In this document: piece by piece, positions 43,757-50,358 of the stretch | How positions within the stretch are numbered: position 1 is the first letter of the stretch | Layout: the number at the start of each line of letters is the position of its first letter | Assembly: GCA_016194905.1 (NCBI GenBank) | Contig: JACQAP010000005.1 | Span: forward strand, 62,001 to 126,000 | Reading direction: 5' to 3' | DNA: 64,000 bases | Source: Betaproteobacteria bacterium | Lineage (GTDB): Bacteria > Pseudomonadota > Gammaproteobacteria > Burkholderiales > JACQAP01 | The notes under the pieces: model-generated | The model's input: the letters and a program-made list of their open reading frames with translations, nothing else | Database searches by the model: none | Told to the model about the DNA's origin: nothing | Made by a program: the position numbers and the translations under genes

Positions 43757-45040
43757 TCAGTCCACGCGGAAAGTCGGCTCCCGGCGCAAGACAGGTTCGG
43801 TTTCGCCGATGGGGACAACGCGCGTTTCTTTCCTGATCTTGACCGGCACGCTCACGCCCATCGCATTCAGCGCCATCGCACCGACACCCATGACCAGCAG
43901 CAGCATGCCGATGAACCAGCCGGCGAACGGCACGCGCGCGAACAGAAGCATCACGCCCAGCCCCATGGCGAGCAGGAAGATGCGCCGCCCTTTCGCGCCT
44001 GCGCTCGGTCCGGCAATCGCGTCGCTCACCGCCATGACGCCGGCCAGATAACCGAGGATCAGGATAATCGGCCAGGCCAGCAGCAGCATGAACGCGAAAG
44101 GAATGCCGACGATGGTGAGCATCAGCAGCACGATCGCGATCGGCGCGCAAAGGATCGTCACCAGTCCCATGGCGAGCGAGGAAATCGGTCGGGCCCGCCC
44201 TAGCTTGCTCGTGTGCGCGGTCGACTCCGGCGCCACGATGATCACCAGGATGCCGATCAGAAACAATCCGACCGTGAACGCGATGACGCCGACCCAGGCC
44301 ACCACTCTGGCGACGGGCCGGTAGGTTTCGTCTTCGAAATCGAAACTCAGATAATTGATGCCGCCGATGATGACGGCAGCGGGATCGATCTGCGCCGGCA
44401 CGGAACCGCGGTAAGTCAGCTTGCCCGATACGCGCGCATTCGGTCCGATGGACAGCGTGCGCGATGCGATGGTGACGTTGCCGGCGACCTCACCGTCGAG
44501 CGTGACATGCTCGCCGAATACGGCGAGCTGGCGGCCGGCTTTGCCCATCACCGTCACGCGACCGCCGACCAGTGTGGTCTTGCCGGACACCTGACCGCGC
44601 CTGGTGATCTCGACATGCCCGCCGGCGAGGCGGGCATTCCCCGCGATCGGCGCATCGATCACTACGCTGCCGCCGGTTGCATAGAGATCACCGCCCACTC
44701 GCTCGGATATGGATACGCCGCCACCGGCAAGCAACGCATCGCCATTGACGGGCTTGTTCAAATCCACCTGCCCGCCCGCGACGAAGGCATCGCCTTCCAC
44801 TGTGCTGCCGGGCGACGCATTGGTACCGGTACCGAAGTAGTCGCCGGCGATGACGGTTTCGTGTGCGCCCGGACGCTGCCCTTCCACTGCGTGGCCGATG
44901 GCCGGAGGCAGGAGTAACAGAATGAACGTGATGGCGTGACGACGTGACGGTCGTAACGATCGGAAAAGCCTTTCGATATTATTGATTTCTGATTTCACAA
45001 AATCCTGCCGCGGCTTTTTGTTTCGCTGTTCACTGAACAC
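43757..45040 (-). CDS. bactofilin-like beta-helix with C-terminal membrane domain
   Basis: A 427-residue protein. After a hydrophobic signal (FILLLLPPAIGHA) come six or more short repeats (GDAFVAGGQVDLN, GDALLAGGGVSIS, GDLYATGGSVVID, GNARLAGGHVEIT...), the right-handed beta-helix of the polymer-forming/bactofilin family. The C-terminal half has four to five membrane helices (for instance VARVVAWVGVIAFTVGLFLIGILVIIV). The GTG start at 45040 puts the N-terminus inside a low-complexity palindrome, so the true start may be nearer 44,940. It may form a membrane-bound scaffold on the periplasmic side. Confidence 0.83.
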   Translation of the reverse strand: MFSEQRNKKPRQDFVKSEINNIERLFRSLRPSRRHAITFILLLLPPAIGHAVEGQRPGAHETVIAGDYFGTGTNASPGSTVEGDAFVAGGQVDLNKPVNGDALLAGGGVSISERVGGDLYATGGSVVIDAPIAGNARLAGGHVEITRRGQVSGKTTLVGGRVTVMGKAGRQLAVFGEHVTLDGEVAGNVTIASRTLSIGPNARVSGKLTYRGSVPAQIDPAAVIIGGINYLSFDFEDETYRPVARVVAWVGVIAFTVGLFLIGILVIIVAPESTAHTSKLGRARPISSLAMGLVTILCAPIAIVLLMLTIVGIPFAFMLLLAWPIILILGYLAGVMAVSDAIAGPSAGAKGRRIFLLAMGLGVMLLFARVPFAGWFIGMLLLVMGVGAMALNAMGVSVPVKIRKETRVVPIGETEPVLRREPTFRVD

Positions 45041-45125
45041 CCCCTCATCGGGGTATGGTGAAGAATCCCGAGTGCTGCTCTTACCCGGTCACGTCTTCAC
45101 GATCGTTACGTTCGTCACGGTTTTA
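44929..45125. repeat. palindromic cassette, CGTGACG/TAACGATCG words
   Basis: GTGACGACGTGACGG-TCGTAACGATCG (44937-44962) mirrors CGATCGTTACG-TTCGTCACGG (45099-45120) with small differences. The left arm lies inside the 5' part of the bactofilin-like gene, so the cassette overlaps its coding start. It sits between that gene and the divergent HDOD gene. Confidence 0.75.
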
Positions 45126-45310
45126 CAAGGCGGCGATTCGGGGCCGGAGCGGATGACTCAATCCGGCGACACTCTCAATTCGTACTGTTTCCATTATGCC
45201 GTGTGCGTGCCGGCAACGCATGCGGACCGCTCAAGTTTCTCCGATGAAGTGCCGATACCGCGATTAACGTCGCGCCCTGCAGCCTTCGACCACAAAAAAG
45301 GGGAAATGTT

Positions 45311-46150
45311 TTGGAACAGACCGTCCGTGAAATCGACAGGGAAGCCGACAAGATCGTTCGCGAGATCGGCATTCCGCCGTGCCCCGCGATTCTCACGAAG
45401 CTGCTCAAGGAGATGCGTGAGGACGAGCCCGACTACAACAAGGCCTCGAAGCTGATCAGCACTGACGTGGGCCTGTCGGCGGCCATGCTGAAAACGGTCA
45501 ACTCGCCTTTCTTCGGGCTGCGCACGAAGGCGACCTCGGTAAACCAGGCGCTGCAGTTGATGGGATTGCGCAACACTGTCGAAATCGTCACCGGTCTGCT
45601 GCTGCGACAGGTCTTCCCCGTCGGCGACAACGCCGCCATGGACGGCTTCTGGCAGGCCTCCTCGGGCATCGCCGAAGTCACCGCGCAACTGGCACGGCCG
45701 CTGGGCATTACGAACCGGGACGAGGCTTATACGTTCGCCTTGTTCCGCGACTGCGGCATCCCGCTGATGATCGGTCAATTTTCGGGCTATGCGAATTTCA
45801 TGAAGGTGAGCCACCTGGATAGCGGCCGCGCAATCACGGCGGACGAAATAGACGAGTTCGGCGTCGACCACGCGAGCCTGGGCGCGCGGCTCGCACAGAG
45901 CTGGCTGCTGCCCGAAGAGACCTGCCTGGCGATCCAGAACCACCACGATTACCCGCTGCTGCAAGGTGGGTCCGTGGCGGACGGGATCTGCACGCTGGTG
46001 GCGCTGGTCCTGGCCGCCGAATGGATCTATACCCGGCATAATATTGGGCCGAAATGCAGGGAATGGTCGCAAGGGGGGGGCTTTGCGCTGGATGTTCTCG
46101 GGATCAGCGAGGAAGAATTGATGGCCAAGGCGGAGAAGATAGATCATTAA
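45311..46150 (+). CDS. HDOD-domain signalling protein
   Basis: A 279-residue protein of the HDOD family (degenerate HD phosphohydrolase). It has KIVREIGIPPCPAILTKLLKEM at the start, then DVGLSAAMLKTVNSPFFGL, and FALFRDCGIPLMIGQF where an active HD protein would have HD residues. These proteins bind partners in signalling and stress pathways rather than hydrolyse. The TTG start follows GGGGAAATG; the nearby ATG is out of frame. Domain HDOD spans about residues 15-215. Confidence 0.9.
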   Translation: MEQTVREIDREADKIVREIGIPPCPAILTKLLKEMREDEPDYNKASKLISTDVGLSAAMLKTVNSPFFGLRTKATSVNQALQLMGLRNTVEIVTGLLLRQVFPVGDNAAMDGFWQASSGIAEVTAQLARPLGITNRDEAYTFALFRDCGIPLMIGQFSGYANFMKVSHLDSGRAITADEIDEFGVDHASLGARLAQSWLLPEETCLAIQNHHDYPLLQGGSVADGICTLVALVLAAEWIYTRHNIGPKCREWSQGGGFALDVLGISEEELMAKAEKIDH

Positions 46151-46310
46151 CATCAGGGGCTAGGGACTAGGGGCTAGTAAAAGCTCCGTGCTTTAAGCTC
46201 CCATTCGGTACTCCGACCTCGGCCCTGCCTTTGTTCCCCCCCTAGCCCCTATTAGTCCCTAGCCCCTGCTTTTACCCTAGTCCCTATCCCCTAGCCCCTA
46301 TTTCTTACAT
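46149..46310. repeat. palindromic cassette, GGGGCTAGGGACTAG words
   Basis: The left arm (46154-46179) repeats GGGGCTAG/GGACTAG. The right side (46240-46308) carries many complementary CTAGCCCCTA and TAGTCCCTAG words, in two blocks separated by CTTTTACC. The spacer contains ACTCCGACCTCGGCCCTG, a word from the 28.9-kb cassette. No gene is present. Confidence 0.87.
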
Positions 46311-46475
46311 TCCTTCCTGGAATAGATAATATAGTCATCGCTGGTCTATTGTGCGATGCCGCAATGGCGTCTAATGCTACCCATACGACGGACGAAAGGG
46401 TTTTCGTCCACCCCGCCAAGACTGACGGGCTATCGCAAGACAAGATCAGTTATTCTTAATTGGAAGGAAAACACC

Positions 46476-46736
46476 ATGAACGCAACCAAACTCATCATCG
46501 CTGCGGGCTTGGCCGTTGCCACGACTGGCGCCTTTGCTGAAACCGGCGTGGGCACCTACCAGATCGACAACGTCGCCAATGTCTATGGCCGGGCAGGCGT
46601 GCCCAACGTGAAGATCGTCGGCGCCGTCGCAACGCAATCGGGCAATGTCGCCGATTCCGGCCGCGATAGCAGCAAGGGCGATACGAAGGTCGCCGTGACA
46701 GTTGGCAAAGGGGTGATCGAATTCGGCCGTAGCTAA
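46476..46736 (+). CDS. small exported protein
   Basis: An 86-residue protein with a clean signal peptide (NATKLIIAAGLAVATTGAFAE) and a short mature part (TGVGTYQIDNVANVYGRAGV... VAVTVGKGVIEFGRS) without cysteines. A GGAAGGA ribosome site precedes ATG 46476. I do not recognise a family. It ends just before a strong hairpin. Confidence 0.72.
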   Translation: MNATKLIIAAGLAVATTGAFAETGVGTYQIDNVANVYGRAGVPNVKIVGAVATQSGNVADSGRDSSKGDTKVAVTVGKGVIEFGRS

Positions 46737-46793
46737 GGTAATGGCAACAGGCCTTCGGTGAGCGATCACTGAGGCCGAAAGTGCAGTAAAAAC

Positions 46794-46822
46794 AGCGGCG
46801 CACCGTCAATCGGTGCGCCGCT
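46794..46822 (-). terminator. strong hairpin, terminator-like
   Basis: A perfect 12-bp stem (AGCGGCGCACCG/CGGTGCGCCGCT) with a 5-base loop is followed on the minus strand by TGTTTTTAC. On the plus strand it lies 58 bases after the small exported-protein gene and may also stop that transcript, although the T-tract there is weak. Confidence 0.7.
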
Positions 46823-46840
46823 CTTCATGGCACTCACTAG

Positions 46841-47104
46841 GAAAGCTTTACCATCGGCAACCTGGCGAAGCACGCCAAAGTCGGCGTGGAAACCATTCGC
46901 TGCTGCCAGAACTTCGGATTGCTCCAAGTACTCCCTAAACCGAACACCGGTTATCGCCAGTACCCGAAAGAGGCCCTGGAACGGTTGCATTTGGTTGCGG
47001 TTCGCGCTGTCCTCGAAGAACTGATTCATCAATGCGATGCGAATCCCTATGCGACCGGTTCTCCAATCGTCTCCGCCCTCTCCGGAGCCAACAATCCTTC
47101 TTGA
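46841..47104 (+). pseudogene. MerR-family regulator, internally deleted
   Basis: From 46841 the plus strand reads FTIGNLAKHAKVGVETIR, then LPKPNTGYRQYPKEALERLHLV, the MerR helix-turn-helix and wing. It is joined in frame to AVLEELIHQCDANPYATGSPIVSAL, which matches the last about 35 residues of mercury/heavy-metal MerR proteins. The dimerisation helix and middle Cys (about 50-55 residues) are gone, the later metal Cys positions are replaced, and no start codon is seen. TGA is at 47102. Confidence 0.72.
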
Positions 47105-47522
47105 CGCACTGCAAGATTGACTGTTCCACCCGCAGACAGTTAGTCTGCGCGCCACTGTACGGTTTCCGGGCAAGCAGATGATGAAGCCAGGATTCGTGCA
47201 GATTGTTCGGTGTTGACCTGCCCCAGTGCAGATTCAAACGGGAAGACGATGTCATAAGCGACATCATCGATTCTCACGAATGCATCGCCGTGGCGTGTTG
47301 CAACCGATACCCGGCGACAGCTATGCGTTCTGCTTCTATGGCAACGCGAATGCCCGCCGCGGTTGACCTGACCGCAAGGGAAGGTTTCGATTTACCGGAT
47401 TGGATAGTTGCCGGATCGGCCAACACCGGTTCGACGCAAAGGAGACTTCTGGCAACACAGCCGGGGGAGGAGTAACCAGCCGACGAAGAGGCACGATCTG
47501 CCCACTTCGCCAACTGGTTTAT
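47105..47522. other. intergenic region, no convincing gene
   Basis: 418 bp between the MerR remnant and a terminator. A 90-codon open frame (47203-47475, plus) and one on the minus strand exist but show no family signature or good ribosome site. It may be further decayed coding sequence. Confidence 0.4.
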
Positions 47523-47574
47523 AAAAAAGACGACGGCCCCGAGTGCGGAGCAACCCGCTCTGCGTTCGGGGCCG
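47523..47574 (-). terminator. Rho-independent terminator
   Basis: On the minus strand, stem CGGCCCCGA/TCGGGGCCG (47566-47574 with 47534-47542) with an inner hairpin is followed by TCGTCTTTTTT. It lies 20 bases after the stop of the 172-residue conserved protein gene. Confidence 0.88.
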
Positions 47575-47595
47575 GGTCATTTCCAGCGCAGGAAT

Positions 47596-48114
47596 TCAGC
47601 CGATCGGCATGGCCAACGATGGCCAGACGACGTAGCCGAGAAACTGTTCCGGTTCGAGCAGCACCACCGCCTTGTCCCGCAGTTCTCGGGCCGACGGCGT
47701 CTCGCCCGACCGCAGATAGCGTTGCAGCACTTCAATTGGGTCGTCGCCTGGCTTGCAGTCGAGCGAGCGGCCCCTGAGTTCGATCCGCCTGCCCTGATAG
47801 GCTTCGGGATTTGCCGCATCGCGACCGAACTTCGATTTACCGAAATCCGCCTTGGCCAGTTGCTGGAACGGAAAAGGCGCTTCTGAATGTTCTGCGTAGA
47901 AAGTCCAGACATCGAACACGTCGACGCCGGTTGAACCATTGACGAAGTGCAGCGCCGGATCCTTGCAGAGCGCGGCGCAAACCATGCGCCTGCGGTAGAG
48001 CATCGCCCATTCGGGATGACGCTCGAAAAAATCCTCGCGCTCGGCACTTGCGATACGCGCGAGCCTCTTCAGGTCGGACTTGGTTATTCGTTCGAACGAG
48101 CGTTCTTCACTCAT
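47596..48114 (-). CDS. conserved protein of unknown function
   Basis: A 172-residue soluble protein (MSEERSFERITKSDLKRLARIASAERE...). No membrane segment or signal is seen. Distinctive parts are HPEWAMLYRRRMVCAALCKDPALHFVNG and YLRSGETPSARELRDKAVVLLEP. The sequence has the appearance of a conserved proteobacterial family, but I cannot name one. It is followed by a clear terminator. Confidence 0.7.
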   Translation of the reverse strand: MSEERSFERITKSDLKRLARIASAEREDFFERHPEWAMLYRRRMVCAALCKDPALHFVNGSTGVDVFDVWTFYAEHSEAPFPFQQLAKADFGKSKFGRDAANPEAYQGRRIELRGRSLDCKPGDDPIEVLQRYLRSGETPSARELRDKAVVLLEPEQFLGYVVWPSLAMPIG

Positions 48115-48123
48115 AACGGTGAT

Positions 48124-48215
48124 TAGTAACTGGTGATTGGTGATTGGTCGAACGGAACACCCTCATTTTTGTCTTTCGCCACTCACCGACTACTGGTCAC
48201 CAATAACCTCACCGT
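48124..48215. repeat. low-complexity palindromic cassette, GGTGATTGG words
   Basis: GTGATTAGTAACTGGTGATTGG and GTGATTGG words (48119-48149) are mirrored by ACTACTGGTCACCAATAACCTCACC (48189-48213). It lies between the conserved protein gene and the HiPIP gene. Confidence 0.65.
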
Positions 48216-48220
48216 GGGCA

Positions 48221-48493
48221 TCAGCCCATCGTGTTCGGCACCCACTGCGTGCACCATCCGTTCGGATTCACCAGCTCGCTGAGGATGATGCACTTGCCAT
48301 CGCCCTGGTAGAGCACGCACCTGGAACAGGTGCGGCCGAGATAGGGTTCGTCGCGATAGCCGACTTCTTCCCGCGTACGAATGCGCATGCCCGGCTTTTG
48401 CTGGGCAACAGCCGGCGCCATCGCGACGCCCGCGCAGGCGACCGCGGCCTTCAGCAGCGCGCGCCGTGCCGGTACTATTGGCTTCTCTTTCAT
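48221..48493 (-). CDS. high-potential iron-sulfur protein (HiPIP)-like
   Basis: A 90-residue protein with a twin-arginine signal (RRALLKAAVACAGVAMAPAVAQ). The four cysteines are arranged as CSRC, then GKC, then NPNGWCTQW; the last part matches the HiPIP signature C-x6-V-x3-G-W-C-x2-W. HiPIPs carry a [4Fe-4S] cluster and shuttle electrons in the periplasm. ATG 48493 has a GGAGGTGGGG ribosome site. No partner enzyme (reaction centre or oxidase) is in the window. Confidence 0.88.
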   Translation of the reverse strand: MKEKPIVPARRALLKAAVACAGVAMAPAVAQQKPGMRIRTREEVGYRDEPYLGRTCSRCVLYQGDGKCIILSELVNPNGWCTQWVPNTMG

Positions 48494-48571
48494 CCCCACC
48501 TCCGATCAGACAGAAGCTGACCCGCATTCGAATGCGCAAACGATTATAGCCCCGCGCTTCCCGCCACCCGG

Positions 48572-49717
48572 TCAGACGTGGAATTTCTCCAGCATGGTAC
48601 GGTCCACTTCGACGCCCAGACCCGGACCGGACGGGATCTCGACCCATCCACCGACTTGCTGGATCGGCCTGGTGATCAGGTGCTGGCGGAAAGGATGCGA
48701 GGAACAGTCGTACTCGAGGACCGGTTCCATGGCGAACAATGAATGATGCGCAACCGGTACTGCGGCGATGAATTGCAACGACGCCGCTTGTGCGATCGCC
48801 GAGCCCCAGACGTGCGGATTGATTTGCACCCCGTGCGACTGCGCCAGCGCGATGATGTGACGACCGGCGGAGATGCCGCCGCAGGAACCGAGATCCGGCT
48901 GCGCGACATCCACGGCACCGGCACCGATGAACTCGCGAAAACCATAGAGCGTGTGCTCGTTTTCGCCGCCGGCGATCGGCATGGACAGCTTCTGCCGCAT
49001 TTCGACGTAGCCCTGCACATCTTCCGGAACGACCGGCTCTTCGTACCACCGCAGGTCATATTCGTCGAGCGCGCGACCGAGCTTCAGCGCCTCGGCACGT
49101 CCGTAGGCGTGGTTGGTGTCGACCATAAGCGTGATCGGCCTGCCCTGGATCGCGCGGCCGATTTCTTTCATGCAGGCGATATCGTCATCGACGCCATAGC
49201 CCAGCTTCACTTTCATCAACGAGAAACTCGCTTCGAAGTGACGGACGGCTTCTTCACCGAGCCGCTTCGCTTCGCCCTGCCCCTTGATGCGATAGAAGCC
49301 GGTCGCGTACGGCTGCACGCGCGTACGAAAAGCACCGCCCAACAATTTGTAGACGGGCGACTCATGAAATTTGCCGGCGATGTCCCAGAGCGCGATGTCC
49401 ACCGCACTGATGGCCGCGACGACAGAGCCCTTGCGCCCGTAGTCGCGGGTCATGTGGTACATGCGGTGCCAGAGCACTTCGATGTCGAGCGGATCTGCGC
49501 CGATGACCAGGGGCTTCAGCGCCTTGTCGATGACGGTGGCCGCGATCTCGGGCGGTTCCAGCCCCTGGGCGAAGGCTTCGCCCCAGCCGGTGATGCCCTG
49601 GTCGGTGAGCACTTCGACCAGCGTTGCGGAGCGTTGCCTGACCCAGCCCTGGGAAAACGCAAACGGCTCGGCGAGCGGGCTCTTGAGGACGTGGATTTTG
49701 ACGTCGGTGATTTTCAT
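48572..49717 (-). CDS. mandelate racemase/muconate lactonising enzyme family protein
   Basis: A 381-residue enolase-superfamily enzyme. It has the capping domain, then the barrel with the K-x-K motif (LMKVKLGYG, near residue 165), metal ligands Asp (MVDTNHAYG), Glu (WYEEPV) and Glu (GGENEH), and the catalytic His in INPHVWGSAIA. This is the mandelate racemase-like branch: proton abstraction next to a carboxylate. Typical substrates are acid sugars. The start at 49717 matches the family N-terminus MKITDVKIHVLKSPL. Confidence 0.93.
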   Translation of the reverse strand: MKITDVKIHVLKSPLAEPFAFSQGWVRQRSATLVEVLTDQGITGWGEAFAQGLEPPEIAATVIDKALKPLVIGADPLDIEVLWHRMYHMTRDYGRKGSVVAAISAVDIALWDIAGKFHESPVYKLLGGAFRTRVQPYATGFYRIKGQGEAKRLGEEAVRHFEASFSLMKVKLGYGVDDDIACMKEIGRAIQGRPITLMVDTNHAYGRAEALKLGRALDEYDLRWYEEPVVPEDVQGYVEMRQKLSMPIAGGENEHTLYGFREFIGAGAVDVAQPDLGSCGGISAGRHIIALAQSHGVQINPHVWGSAIAQAASLQFIAAVPVAHHSLFAMEPVLEYDCSSHPFRQHLITRPIQQVGGWVEIPSGPGLGVEVDRTMLEKFHV

Positions 49718-49776
49718 TCTTACGGTCCTGTTATTTGGTACGCCCCTGCCCGGAGGCGGGAAACGCCGCTGCAATT

Positions 49777-49838
49777 GTCCACGAAGTCCCGAGCAACCTC
49801 GTGGACAGGTGGGATCGCGGCGGGAAAACCCGCCGCGA
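49777..49838 (-). terminator. paired stem-loops after the ybaK-type gene
   Basis: TCGCGGCGGG/CCCGCCGCGA (49815-49838, 10-bp stem, AAAA loop) and GTCCACGA/TCGTGGAC (49777-49806) stand in tandem between the YbaK-type gene and the mandelate racemase-like gene. They have no T-tract, so partial termination or mRNA protection is likely. Confidence 0.6.
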
Positions 49839-49845
49839 CGCCAGG

Positions 49846-50316
49846 TCAGTAGTGGCTCAGGAAATGACCGTGACGCACTCCGGTCATCATTTCCATGAAC
49901 TGCTCCAGGCTCAAGTGGATCAGCTCGGTGTGGTCTCCAGCCTCGATAAAGATGTCCGGCTGCGTTTGCAGGGTTTCTTCCACGATGGTCTCCACGCCGT
50001 AAGCGGGCCCGACCGGAGGAATCGCCCCCGGAGCGCAGTCGTCGAACAGGCGATTTACCTCCAGTTCGCCCGCGAGCCTCAGTTTGCGGTGCATTTGCTT
50101 GCTGAGTTCGCCGAGATGAACACGCGCATTCGCCGGCACAACCGCCATCACGTAACCTTTGTCGTCCTCCAGGATTACCGACTTGGCCAAGCGCTCGCCC
50201 GGTATATGCGCCACGCGCACCGTTTCCATGCTGCTCGCGGTGCGGGGATGGCTGAAGACCTCGTATTCGACGTGGTACCGGTGCATGTACTCCATCAGTT
50301 TAGGGGAGATACTCAT
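49846..50316 (-). CDS. YbaK/ProX-type aminoacyl-tRNA deacylase domain protein
   Basis: A 156-residue single-domain protein of the YbaK/EbsC group. It has SHPRTASSMETVRVAHIPGERLAKSVILEDD near the start, with the conserved Lys, and the GAIPPVGPAYGVETIVEE loop. The family clears mischarged tRNA such as Cys-tRNA(Pro). It is followed by two stem-loops before the next gene. A ribosome site GGAGGGC precedes the start. Confidence 0.9.
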   Translation of the reverse strand: MSISPKLMEYMHRYHVEYEVFSHPRTASSMETVRVAHIPGERLAKSVILEDDKGYVMAVVPANARVHLGELSKQMHRKLRLAGELEVNRLFDDCAPGAIPPVGPAYGVETIVEETLQTQPDIFIEAGDHTELIHLSLEQFMEMMTGVRHGHFLSHY

Positions 50317-50358
50317 AGTGCCCTCCTTCGGAAAACAAGCTCCGCATCAACCGCCCGG

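Noticed and set aside
47203-47475. 90-codon plus-strand open frame
   Set aside because: No ribosome site, no recognisable motif and no supporting neighbour; could be decayed sequence.
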